From the NCBI GenBank assembly GCA_026027325.1, contig JAMSLZ010000008.1, positions 620,001 through 684,000 on the forward strand: 64,000 bases of DNA, in the 5' to 3' direction. This document shows, piece by piece, positions 48,961 to 59,615 of this stretch. This DNA is from Actinomucor elegans (Eukaryota; Mucoromycota; Mucoromycetes; Mucorales; Mucoraceae). A program made the position numbers and the translations under genes. The first letter of the stretch is position 1. Each line of letters begins with the position of its first letter. The notes under the pieces were generated by a model, which did not search any database, was not told the DNA's origin, and saw nothing but the letters and a program-made list of their open reading frames with translations.

Positions 48961-49194
48961 TAAATACAGTGCGAATCTTGACAATATGATTACGAAATAT
49001 ATCAATATTATGTTTTTCTTTTTCTTTTTTATCCCGAGTTAGTAATTTTCCTGGTTTAATGCGAAAGGAAAACATAAACTAACTACAAGACCAACGAAAA
49101 TTCTAAAATTATAAGTGCATATAGGCTGCAAAAATATTAAATATAATAAATGCGTTAGAGTACATCTACGACCTTTTTTTTAAGCAGATAGAAC

Positions 49195-49285
49195 AACTCA
49201 TTCTGATCATAGATTAAATACTACATAACTAGATGTGTCATTTAACCAAGACCAATCGAGATCCGTAAATTAGATCTAGGATATA
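49195..49285 (+). repeat. Dispersed spacer repeat copy
   Basis: The plus strand shows CTCATTCTGATCATAG, TAGATGTGTCATTTAACC, AAGACCAATCGAGATC and TTAGATCTAGG, in family order. Confidence 0.65.
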
Positions 49286-49369
49286 TTATAAATAAAATGT
49301 GTATAATTCACAGCTCATCACTAAAGTGTATTATATTCGTTGTAATTCAATTGAATAATAATTTTTATC

Positions 49370-49465
49370 GATGCAGTAGTTCATTCCGAGTGTGAACTAC
49401 TGATCAGATACGACATTAGATCGAGATTGGCCGAGAAATGTCGAGATGAATGAAATGAGATAATT
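49370..49465 (+). repeat. Dispersed spacer repeat, well-preserved copy
   Basis: The plus strand shows GTTCATTCCGAGTGTGAACT, ATCAGATACGACATTAGATC and GAGATTGGCCGAGAAATG. It may be taken as the best reference copy. The neighbour 100 bp upstream is in the same orientation. Confidence 0.8.
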
Positions 49466-49962
49466 TTAGAAAAAATCGAAAACAAACATACCCTAAAACT
49501 CAAATTTTTGTACTCTGGTTTTTTTTTCCGTAGTAATATGTCTATTGTGATAAAAGAAGAAAATGATGTAAAAAGAAGCATAGGCCTTAAGTAGAATGTA
49601 AAATGGTCACCATATGATGATAAATCCATATCTTGAATGGTCCTATGACTTTTAGATATCTCCAAGAACTTACTCTCCACCATCACTAGATGATTCTATA
49701 TTTTTTTCAATTATACATCTTTCTATGTTTTTCACTCTGTACAAAAAAAGTTCTTTTTACCCGTGATTGTTATCATTCTTTCTCTTTATCGGCATTTACT
49801 TAATTGGCGCAGACCAAATAAAAGTTTGGCTGAAAAAAGTATATCAATGCCGATACTTGGCATTGTCCTACCATCATATGTATGGTAGGAAAAAGGTAAT
49901 ATCTATTTTTGTTTCTCTTAGTTTCTCTTTTACTTTCTTCCTTTCTTGTGCAAAATATACTT

Positions 49963-50559
49963 ATGGTTTCTTTCAATAATACTCGAGTCTATCTAAATAC
50001 AAAAAGATCCAAACATGGTGAAGGTGTTTCGATTTACCGAGTGCCAGTCCCTCTTCCCAATGAAAGTTTCTATTTTAACCAAGAATCTATCAGAGCAACA
50101 GTTTACTATGACCTTAACACTTCTGCAAGCAAAAAGTCTGAGCTAACTTCGGTCCACCTCACCAACAAACGGTTAGTCATACTATCGCAATCCAGCAGCA
50201 TGGCGCCCTCTGATACAGAACACTTTTTTGATACTTGCGAGTTTCAATTAAACGACTTTCTTTCGCTCAAATCCGACATACGTTATAGAAAAAAACTAGG
50301 TTTTCATATCAAGACTATTCATAATGAAGATGTACGTTTGGAGCTCAAGTTCAAAGATAAAAAGGCTGCTAGCCGAAGGGATTCTTTGAGAGAGTATATC
50401 AAAATGGCTACTTCGGCAATGCTGGCTGCACGGGGAAGAGTTGCTAGTAATCAACAGCAAACAAGAATTCAATTACCTCAGGATGATCTGCCTTCTTATC
50501 TTGAAGCTACTACCAATAATGGTACTGGTGTTTCAATAGCGCCACCTGCATATAGTTAA
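49963..50559 (+). CDS. WBP2-like GRAM-domain protein with PPAY motif
   Basis: Intronless, 198 residues from the ATG at 49963 (MVSFNNTRVYLNTKRSKHG); an upstream in-frame start would add a hydrophobic stretch from the pyrimidine-rich leader and is unlikely. PVPLPNESFYF, then VHLTNKRLVILSQ, fits the GRAM-like domain of the WW-domain-binding protein 2 family, which has a beta-rich PH-like fold. The C-terminus has DDLPSYLEA and ends in IAPPAYS; PPAY is the PPxY ligand of WW domains such as those of Nedd4/Rsp5 ubiquitin ligases. In animals WBP2 is a WW-dependent co-activator. The fungal role is unknown; an arrestin-like adaptor role for Rsp5 is only a guess. Confidence 0.8.
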   Translation: MVSFNNTRVYLNTKRSKHGEGVSIYRVPVPLPNESFYFNQESIRATVYYDLNTSASKKSELTSVHLTNKRLVILSQSSSMAPSDTEHFFDTCEFQLNDFLSLKSDIRYRKKLGFHIKTIHNEDVRLELKFKDKKAASRRDSLREYIKMATSAMLAARGRVASNQQQTRIQLPQDDLPSYLEATTNNGTGVSIAPPAYS

Positions 50560-51184
50560 CAATAGCCACTTTTCCATTTCATTATTGTACAGTTATTGTA
50601 AGCATTATCTACATGAACGCATCACTCACATATATTATATAAAGGCATCCACCGCAGTCCTTATACAATAAAAATTATACAAATACATATGATTCCATGA
50701 TAACGTCAGCCCATGGCCTTTTAAACTCATTGTAAACACAAACTTTTCGTGATACCTCACTGGGTTTAGGTTCAACAAGAACCATATAAGCAAATATAAA
50801 CACATGGGGTAAGCGTAAGTTAATTATACCGTTTTTCTATTGAGGAGAGTCCAACATAGAATCTAGATTGCTTTGCAAAACTATACAGAATACAAATCGC
50901 CATACAGGGGATAATTAGCGCGATTCATTGAGTGACATATATGTTTGGGTAGGCTTAATGCAAACTTGGGCAGATTGTTCAAGAGGGTTTTACTAATTTA
51001 ACTCCTGCTTTTGATATTTATTTGTATATGGAAGCGTAAGCGTAGTTAAGCTAGCAAAAGGTAATACAATCAGAATCCGAGTTTCAAATGAGAACAGGCA
51101 TTTGCGGGTAGGCAGCAAACCTCATTATCACACCCAATGAATTTTTTTTATATGGATGGCATAATCCATTCTAACGATGGAATA

Positions 51185-51240
51185 CTTACCAGACGCGATT
51201 TTAAATCGAGATCAATTGAAAGACTATTAACTCTAGGTTA
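51185..51240 (+). repeat. Dispersed spacer repeat, short copy
   Basis: The plus strand shows CAGACGCGATTTTAAATCGA then GATCAATTGAAAGACTATTA. Only the core and right block are present. Confidence 0.5.
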
Positions 51241-51289
51241 CTAAATGGAAAAATATCTAATTTATTACTAGTTGTATTCCGGCTGAATA

Positions 51290-51400
51290 AAAATTCTGAT
51301 ATGTGTACCAGTTCATTATGAATATGAAACATTAACCTGATACATTTGACAGAAATCGGTAGAGATATCTGTAGACTATTAGATCTAGATATTATTATGA
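51290..51400 (+). repeat. Dispersed spacer repeat copy
   Basis: The plus strand shows CAGTTCATTATGAATATG, CTGATACATTTGACAG, ATCGGTAGAGATATCTGTAG and ATTAGATCTAGATATTA. All blocks are in order with many substitutions. Confidence 0.6.
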
Positions 51401-52201
51401 AATTATGATTTACAGACACTCGTTAAAATGTAATGTATATCATCTAATGTCAATCAAGCAGCCATCCTAGTATATGTGGTTGTTATAGTACATGATAGAT
51501 AGATTCTTTAAACTAAAACTAAGAGAGATGAAACTTTATTTAGACGATGAGGGTAACTTCATGGCATAATATAGATCTCTTTTTTTATTTCCATCAGTTT
51601 ACTTGATGTAATCCAGCGTACCTTCCATTTCATATATATGAAAAACATTGCTATTTGAGCTTAAACCATATTATAACCTATCTTTATGCCATGTATAATA
51701 TGTAAGAATATAAAGGTAAAAGAGTTGCTTTATCCTATCTTATCTTTTTTTTTGAGATCTGCATAAATTGGACAAAATAAATCTTTTCTTTAAAAATAGT
51801 TTTCATTCTACTCTTACTGCTGATCGCTAACCCGAGTCGCTTCCTCAGCCAGTAAGAAATAAACCCGGTTGATAGTCATTTTGTTGCGAAGCACATTTGA
51901 GATGAGATACTAAAGTTGATATGCATTCTGTTCTCTTTTAGATTGCATATATTGCGCCAGTCCCCATTGATCAGTACATTCTAATTATCGATAGATCACC
52001 CAACTTTATCACATTGTATATAAAGGAACTGCAACTAGTAATAGTTTATATTATATTGTTGTGTTTTAGACTGCTGCCGTGAAAATAAAAAAATAAAATA
52101 AAAGCAAGTTGAGAACTATAGTTTTTAACTGAAAACTATTAACGTAAAGTTTTGCTCACAAAACACTTTTTGTAATCGTTTGATTGATTTATTTAAAATA
52201 T

Positions 52202-53010
52202 TTAATATGCTTTTTTTTGGTTTTTAATTCTAGCACTTCGACGTATAGATCCTTCCCTTTCTTCTTGAATGTCATGCTTTATTTTAGTGTTATGTTTTTT
52301 ACAAATGGACGCTTCCTTAGCTTTTCCTTTAGAAGAATCTTCAGGAACTGAGAATGAAGTTTCGACCTTGCTAGATGAGGCAGTATTCTGCTTTCTTTTC
52401 TTAGCTGAGAGTGAAGATGATGAAGACGAGGCAAACTGTGAGAATGACGAAGTTCCAATTGTGGCAGATAGTGCACATGTAGGAACCCTAAAACGAACTA
52501 CTGGATCACGAAAAACAATAGGTGCTTTACGAGAGGTTGTTCCACTGGTTGAAGCTTCAGCTTCTGTACGAATATACTTATGAATACGGGCGGGGAAAAT
52601 CGTCAAAGGCTTCCGATTAGCTTCGATAGATGTTACAAGCATAGACAAATCATATTCAGAAAAACTACGGGCAATTACAGGCACAGGTCGACGGTCCAAT
52701 GTACCAGAGGCAGTAATCAAGTAAGCATTCATACCCCGTTGACTAAAAAGGCTGATCCCTTTAAAAGCATTAACCAAAAGTTTTCTACTGATACGTAGTT
52801 GAATGATACTTTGTCTTTAAAATACGGAATGATTATTATATATTTCTAATCAATATTTTGAATCAAGTTTACTTACGGTTCTTCTACAAAGACATTTACT
52901 GTAAGGATAACATCTTTTTTAGTCTGGAGATCTTTGTTTAGGTCGTTATTCAGGGATGGTATAATGATAGCATTATAGATGCTCATACGGATTTGTTTAC
53001 GAATACCCAT
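52202..53010 (-). CDS. Protein of unknown function, probably nuclear
   Basis: Two exons on the minus strand, 53010-52877 and 52814-52202; intron GTAAGT...TAAAG; 248 residues. The first exon (MGIRKQIRMSIYNAIIIPSL) and the start of exon 2 (RISRKLLVNAFKGISLFSQR) read as a continuous alpha/beta domain of about 125 residues ending near LTIFPARIHKYI. The rest is Ser-rich with several basic patches (SAKKRKQN, SIRRSARIKNQKK) that look like nuclear signals. I do not recognise the family. Exon structure and codon composition look normal. The unusual feature is a conserved-looking N-terminal half with no known motif fused to a disordered tail. Confidence 0.75.
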
Positions 53011-54131
53011 TAGTAAGTGATAGAATTAAAAAAAAGTTAATTTCTTCTTTTATATGACTGAAAATCCAGCCTGTTCATTCAAAGATAATATTTATTGTCT
53101 TCCATTCTAAATAATGACAATAAAAGTAGGATATAAATTATATGATGATACCAAAAGAGTATCAGGAATCTTCGAACGAATACAACACATATTACCAATG
53201 AGCTTTGAATGACGTCTATATACGTATACTGCAATGGTGATCGATGTTAGACCAATAGCAATTTTTCTAGCATATATATATATATGCTATAACACTTAAT
53301 AAACAAAGGTTAATACGTACATTGCTATAGGGGCAAATACGACAAACTTCATTATTCACTAGTTCATGCATATTGTATTTGAATGAGCTCTCGACTCATC
53401 TTTTCATAATGAAAGGCTTTAATAACAGTTCTAATAGACGCAGAAAAGAATATAAAATATGAGTCATATGGGACATTAGGTCGGGACCAGTTGACAAATC
53501 TGCGGATCTGAAGATCAAGTCTGTATAAACAAATGTAATAATAAATGACAGAACTGGATTTTGCCTGCAAGATTTCTTTTATATCCTCCATTTGATGAAT
53601 TCATCTCTTTATTATTCATTTAATTCAAAATAAGTTTTCATGCAGCGTTTTATACATATCCAGTCAATGACTGCTTGTGAATGACCTGAATTAAATGAGT
53701 GAGTTTCCTATTTATGGTACAAGCATAGTTTGCGATATATTATATCGATTGAATGCCAGAATGGCTTAACTGAGGTCATACTGTATAGATTATATCGCGA
53801 ATACCGTCGCCTAGTTCATATGAAATTGTGCTATCAGCCATTATTAACCTTCTTATATATCTTTATCGTTGTTAATTTAGTCATCCAATCATTCATTGAT
53901 AGCCCTGTTCATTCCGCATCCATCTAATTAACGTACGAATTCAATTGCAAATTCAGCTAGATTCTTGTCAGCTCCCATTACGATGACACTCAAGCAGTTG
54001 GAATTCTATATCCAAAAATTCATAGTTTTCAAATTGCTTCATGATTAAAACTGTCAAACTTCCCATGCATTTATTATCAGGTCATTTTCTCTGCCAATTG
54101 CGGTGGCAATCACCGTATGACACAAACTCTC
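53011..54131. other. Spacer between the unknown gene and PPOX (divergent)
   Basis: Contains one dispersed repeat copy, an (AT)n patch at about 53270-53287 and the two promoters. A 65-codon frame at 53730-53927 (+) is unconvincing. Confidence 0.5.
53415..53520 (+). repeat. Dispersed spacer repeat, diverged copy
   Basis: The plus strand shows AAAGGCTTTAATAACAGTTC, GTCATATGGGACATTAGGTC, GGGACCAGTTGAC and AAATCTGCGGATCTGAAG. The left flank matches the long copy at 36290. Confidence 0.6.
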
Positions 54132-54138
54132 TATATAT
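54132..54138 (+). promoter_or_regulatory. TATA-like element of the PPOX gene
   Basis: TATATAT lies about 95 bp upstream of the ATG and is followed by a CT-rich leader (TTCCTTCTCTTTCTC). Confidence 0.35.
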
Positions 54139-54231
54139 GTAGAGCACATTCTTCGCTGAGATTCAACCAAGAAAACCATTTCTAATCTTTTGGGTTCCTT
54201 TCCTTCTCTTTCTCATATCAATTGATATACA

Positions 54232-56025
54232 ATGTCTTCTATTGCAGTATTGGGTGGAGGAATTTCTGGATTATCCACCGCCTACTATTTGGCTCGTTTA
54301 GCGCCTGCCTCTACAAAAATAGTTTTGATCGAAAGCAAAGATCGCCTTGGTGGTTGGATTCAAAGCCGACGCGTTGCTCCGGGAAAGTACGACAACAAGA
54401 CTCACCTTCCAAAACTATCTAATGACGAAAAGAACTCGATCCTCTTTGAAGCTGGCCCTCGAAGTTTACGACCTGCTGGCGTGAATGGCACCATTCTCTT
54501 GGAAATGGTATTATTGTGCTTGTAATCAACTCCAGAATGCATAAATAACAATCGCTTCCCCATAGATTGAACACTTGGGCTTGAAAAATGAGCACTTATT
54601 AAGTGTTTCCAAGACAGACCCATCAGCCAAAAACCGTTACATTTACTACAATGGCAAGATCAACACATTGCCTTCGAGTTTCAGCTCTCTTTTACGCAAC
54701 AAACCTCCAGTGCTCAAGTCTGTCTTGTTAGCTGGCGCGCTTGAACCTTTTCGCGCTTCGAGATTTGATAAAAACGGCGTACCCAAGGACGGTATTGAAG
54801 ATGAGTCCATGTATTCTTTTATGAAGAGACGGTTCAATGAGCACACGGCGATTAATTTGATGGGCTCGCTGGCCCACGGTATTTACGCAGGCGATGCCAA
54901 ACAGCTTTCAATCATGTCTACTATGCGTATGTTGTATGAGGCTGAAAAAAATCATGGTAGTGTTATCCTTGGTATGATGAAAGGCGCTTCCAATACAGCT
55001 TCTATGCGAGAACGAGGTATGGCTGTACGTGCAAGAGATAAGGATCCTGAATGGTTTGGCCGTATGGAAAAAATGAGTGTCATTGGCTTTAAAAACGGCA
55101 TGGAAGCTCTGCCTGAACGTCTCTATGCTTATTTAAAGCAATGTCCTAATGTAGAAATCAGGACAAATGACCCAATTGAATCTATTCGAAGTAATGAAAA
55201 AGAGAGCAAGGTAAACTAGAGGACTTGTTGTATTAGGAATAACATTAAGATTATTGTTATTAGATCAAGACAAAATCCACCGAGATTCACACCGAACATA
55301 TCATATCTACGATCCCATCCATTGCGTTGGAGCAACTGATTCAATCAAAGCCATTACCTCATCTTTCTCATAATCCTGTTGCAGATGTAGCAGTTGTAAA
55401 TGTAGCTTACGCGCCTAATGTCAAACTAGAATATGATGGTTTTGGTTTCCTTACACCACATCGTGACACAAAATACCGCATCCCTGTACCGGGAACTCTC
55501 GGTGTCGTTTTTGACTCAAATGCAATGCCTGGACAGGAAACCCAAAAAAATATTGTGAAACTGACGGCCATGATAGGCGGTGCGGATTGGAAAGATGCGT
55601 TTGGTAACGCTACAATCGATGAACTAGATCCTGAAGTTGCTTACAAATATACTCTTCGTGCCATGAGCTCGTTTTTGAATATCAATGACCAACCTACACA
55701 TGCCATGGTTAATCTCCAAAAGCAATGTATTCCTCAATACGGTGTAGGTCATGAAGCACGTATGCGTGATCTCCACCATGCATTGAAAGATAACTATGGA
55801 CATATGATGAGCCTTTCAGGTGCAAGTTATATGGGAGTTAGTGTTCCTGATATCATTAAGAATAGCAGAATGTTGGTCGAAGAATTGTTGGTTTCAGGCG
55901 CACTTGGATCTAGAGAAAAGGTGGTGACTGGTTTAGGTAAAGCTGTAGAAGGAGTCAGTGCTCAAGAAATGCAAGATGGCGCTAGACTGAGCAAAGGAAA
56001 CATTGATGTTATTTTGAAATCTTAG
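54232..56025 (+). CDS. HEM14: Protoporphyrinogen oxidase (haem biosynthesis)
   Basis: Oxidises protoporphyrinogen IX to protoporphyrin IX at the inner mitochondrial membrane, the penultimate step of haem synthesis; it uses FAD and oxygen. Three exons: 54232-54507, 54566-55210 and 55264-56025; GT-AG introns; 560 residues. The N-terminal FAD-binding motif is VLGGGISGLSTAYYL, then LIESKDRLGGWIQS and FEAGPRSLRP. Middle signatures are GIYAGDAKQLSI and FMKRRFNEH. The C-terminal part has TIPSIALEQL and ends with the expected ALGSREKVVTGL region. Length matches fungal Hem14. No separate presequence is obvious, as in other family members. Confidence 0.96.
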
Positions 56026-56639
56026 CTGAACTGTATATAATAATAAATAAAAAAAATCCAGAGTGGAAACAGTGTAGTAGCTGTAATTCAATGTACATAT
56101 ATTGACTTAGAACCTCAACTGTCAATATTGGGAGTATTTATTAATGAATAGACAGCCATTAGTCCTTAGCTTTGATCAGAATTGATATTCAGTTTATACA
56201 GCCCTTTTACTTTAAAATTCAGGTAGAATATATTATGATCTATGGTTATATACTCTACAAGCTAATGAAACATTTTACTAGCTGAAGAGCTCAAATTATT
56301 TCATTAAGCAGATTTACATTGAGAAAGAAGTTGCAGTTTCATTGGATTTCGAGGCTTTCACCTGTTGTACCGTTTAATATGATAAATCTCATCTAAATCA
56401 ACATTTAATTGAAAAATTTCGTTTATTTTCAGATAAACCAGAGAGAAAAACGTGTTTTTCTAGTGAACCCGTTTTCATGACCTCAAGAAGACATAGGAAA
56501 GTGTTAGAGGTTGATATATATGAAATTAATAAGCAACAAAGATTGAAATGGAACCAGCCGTGCCACTCATTTGTAATTTCTGAGGGGTAAAACTGTAATA
56601 GTTCATTATACAAGGCTAAGTTCTTCATCACGACATCTG
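56026..56639. other. Spacer downstream of PPOX
   Basis: PPOX 3' UTR and AT-rich DNA up to the transposase relic. The last ~230 bp include the probable outer end of the Tc1/mariner element, but I could not define terminal inverted repeats. Confidence 0.5.
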
Positions 56640-57963
56640 TATTAAAACGACTCTGAATATCTGGCCCATCCAAGACAATCTTCCGTGACGACAGACGTAT
56701 ATGCTTCTTGTATTCTAGGAATTAAACTATTCAATGCGTTAAGTGGATTTCTTTTTATGATTTTTTTTTATCTTGGACCAGCACTTTTCAATAGGATTCA
56801 GAAAAGGAGAATAGGAAGGTATGAACAATGGCTTATAGCTACGGCTTTTGATAGCTTCTACCACATAATGGGAGTAATGAATCCTGCAGTTGTCCATGGC
56901 AATGTAGAAGCCCTTTTTGTCGTGCTTATCCAGAACATCTATAACATCTCGAACAAGATGTACAACATGGTAGGCGGTTGTTCCTTTCTTTACCTCTGTT
57001 ATGGGAACTTCTTCGGTTTTGGCTTTTCTCTTTTTACTTTCAAGTACGGGGAACTCTTGCAATTTGTGCGATATCACTATCCTTTAAAGATATAACCTTT
57101 TAAGAAGTATATTGCTCCAAATGATGAGATGCACCCAACGACACCGAGATTAACACCTCGCTGAGCTGACATTTTCACAATCACTAGAGTACTTTTAACA
57201 GATGAAGCTCTACTTCTGATTTGGTGAGAGTTGAATCCTACTTCAACTATAAACACATAATTCTTCTAAAAATCAACGCCAGCAGTTTTCCACTCAATGA
57301 TTATTTGATGTTGTAATTTGATAATTTTTAGTGAATCTCTTTCCATGGTACAAGTATATGAAATATTTAGCGAGAGTCTAACCTTTTCTTTCATATGTTT
57401 ACTAAGTCCACTTGCAGATATTTCAAGGTCACTAAACAGTCTGCAAATCTCTTCTCTTACCATGTCTACTGTGGTGCATTAATTTTTATTGACCAATGCT
57501 GCAAAGAGGTCGGTGTGCTCTTACTTGGACTTGAAGTTGTTCGTTCTTACATCCCTGTTAATTTTAGAAATTTCCTTTTCACAGCCTTTGGGTATAATCG
57601 TTCTATCGCCATTATTCCACTGTTTTAGTACCTCATAAACAGCTGATATTGAGATGAAGCAGATTTTCGCGTGATTAGTAACAGAACCATCTTCTTCTTG
57701 CATTAAATGAGAGAATCTTCTGATATCATCTTGCTCATATGTTTGGTATTTCCTTCAAAATGAAGTAGACCTTCGTCAGTATTATTTTCTATTTCTGGGT
57801 CGCACTCATTTTCAGACTCTGGAACAATGCTTTTATCTACTTCTTGTATCTCTGTCGAAGCATATGTTTCTATACCTTTTGATGCTTGTAATACTGTTGT
57901 ATCATTTGCTAACGTTTGCAACCTGCCATACGTATATGCAGGATTTTCATCAATTTCCATCAA
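56640..57963 (-). mobile_element. Inactive Tc1/mariner-type (IS630 superfamily) transposase relic
   Basis: Minus-strand fragments in order: an acidic N-terminus starting MMEIDENPAYTYGRLQTLAN (57963); a helix-turn-helix-like stretch (SISAVYEVLKQWNNGDRTII); VDMVREEICRLFSDLEI; GFNSHQIRSR after the first catalytic position; then the best part, MDNCRIHYSHYVVEAI and SYSPFLNPIEKCWSKIKK, which carry the second Asp and the Glu of the DDE triad; and finally SVVTEDCLGWARYSESF. The first catalytic Asp region reads IVEVGFN where VDEAGFN-type sequences are usual, so that Asp is lost. In addition there are in-frame stops (for example just after AGVDF) and frameshifts. It is dead. The transposase C-terminus is closest to PPOX. 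Confidence 0.85.
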
Positions 57964-58269
57964 TTTTCATCTGCTCAATAAGCTGATATACAAAAGGTTC
58001 GCTTATCACTATCCCATTTGCCACATTATAACGTTCTTCCATCTTGATATATTTTGGTATCGAGTTGGGTAACGAAAGAAGTGGTCTAAAATAATTCGTC
58101 TGAGATTAAGATCTTTATTCATCATCTTATTTTGTCGACTTATTGCTAAAAGAACATTATTATAGGAAACAAAGAAAAGCCCTCTTCTTGGACTTAGAGC
58201 TTAAAAAAAGAGAGAAAAGCCTGCGGCCTTGACTATCTAAAATATTAGCTTCTTCATTAAAAAATTAAA

Positions 58270-59430
58270 GCAAAGCTACGTCAGTTCATTGTCTACGGTG
58301 TAAAAGAACATGTAGACATTTTTTATGACTAAATATCCAAAGGTAATTATAGAAAAGCTGTCGTCAAGTTCAGTAAAACCAGAAAATACAGAAAAGTTAA
58401 ACCCACTTTTTCGTCGATTGAAGGTCCTGTTCACACTGCTAACCCAATGACTAGACACCAACAATCTGTTTTTTCAGGTCACTTACTGATCTCTACTGAG
58501 TATAGCTCATCTTGATACGCTCACCCGTTTCCTTCTGAAGAATCTCTTTTCTCCACTGACCTAATTGTCGCAGTTATCCAAAAGCTTTCTCCTGGAAAAG
58601 CACCAAACGTGGATGACATACACCAAGAGATGCTAGCACCTCTTAATGAAACTCTGGTGTCCCCGTTACTCTATCTCTCCCTGACGTTGGTCATATACTC
58701 TACTGAACTGACAAGCTGTCCAGGTAATCCCTATCTATTAGAAAAGTTTGACAGCCGATCCAGGAAACTATTGCCCAGTTTGCCTAACATCGATATTTCG
58801 AAAGATACTTGAACGCTGTCTAATTCCAACCCTTATAGAGCGTAGTCCTGGTCTAGACTTGGCTCAAGATAGTTTTATCAACCCCTAGGATCCTTAGATC
58901 AGGCGCTTTGTCATGTTGGAATATGCCAAATTCTACGCCGAAACTACAGCCTCAAACTGGCTCTAGCATTCCTAGACATAAATTCCGACTATGACACAGT
59001 CAATCGCACTTACACATGGTCCTTGCTTCGAGAGACAGCTCCTTCTGCTTTGGTTAGTCTTTTACAAAATCTATTTGATGATGTTTACACTGAAGTTCCC
59101 CCCCCCCAATAATGTTCGCTTCTTGCGATTCCAACCAAATATTGGTGTCTTACAAGAGTCTATTTTACCACCCTTTCTCTCCTCTCTCTACACAAATGGT
59201 CTTTCAAAACTACTTCGTCCCTCGCAACTAGAAGAATCTCAAACGCCAATTAAGTTTGCAAGACTAATGAACTGCCTACTTTATATAGATGTACTTCGCC
59301 GAACAATCACAAATGAGCAATCTGCTGATCTGGAGTGAGGAACACAATCTGGCAAGAGGCTATCGCTGGAATCCTTGCAAGAGTGCTGTCCTTGACAATA
59401 GCCCTAATGGTTATAATTACTCCCTTTATG
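58270..59430 (+). mobile_element. Inactive LINE reverse-transcriptase relic
   Basis: Plus-strand fragments in several frames follow the order of a non-LTR reverse transcriptase. First KVIIEKLSSSSV and LNPLFRRL (linker before RT, near 58350-58420). Next LSPGKAPNVDDIHQEML (58585-58630), a typical RT domain block. After a stop-rich gap, LALAFLDINSDYDTVNRTY (58965), which holds the first catalytic Asp region. Then LVSLLQNLFDDVY, GVLQESILPPFLSSLY and RLMNCLLYIDVL, where the YADD-type catalytic box is destroyed; then EEHNLARGYRWNPCKSAVL. At least four stops or frameshifts. No 5' ORF, tail or target-site duplication could be set. The 21.3-22.4 kb relic could be the 3' part of the same clade. Confidence 0.85.
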
Positions 59431-59615
59431 GTACATAAGATCATTATTTTACTTTAATTGAACACCTAATATTTTTGTATTGAACATCATAAAATCATAT
59501 TATTGATATAGGTATCATACATACTACTATAAAGCTGCTTTGAATTATATAAATGATGTTACGTATATATAAATACTGACTAAAGAAGGTATAAACATTA
59601 TAAAAAGAAATCAAA

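Larger units (their letters stand above)
48961..49962. other. Spacer with two dispersed repeat copies
   Basis: Contains the EFM4 3' UTR, two repeat copies and the promoter of the WBP2-like gene, with a pyrimidine-rich tract (TTTCTCTTTTACTTTCTTCC) just before its ATG. No gene is seen. Confidence 0.55.
50560..52201. other. Spacer with two dispersed repeat copies
   Basis: Two repeat copies (51185-51240 and 51290-51400) lie in tandem, 60 bp apart. GGCAGCAAAC at 51111 also occurs near 24273 and 36422. No gene is supported. Confidence 0.55.
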
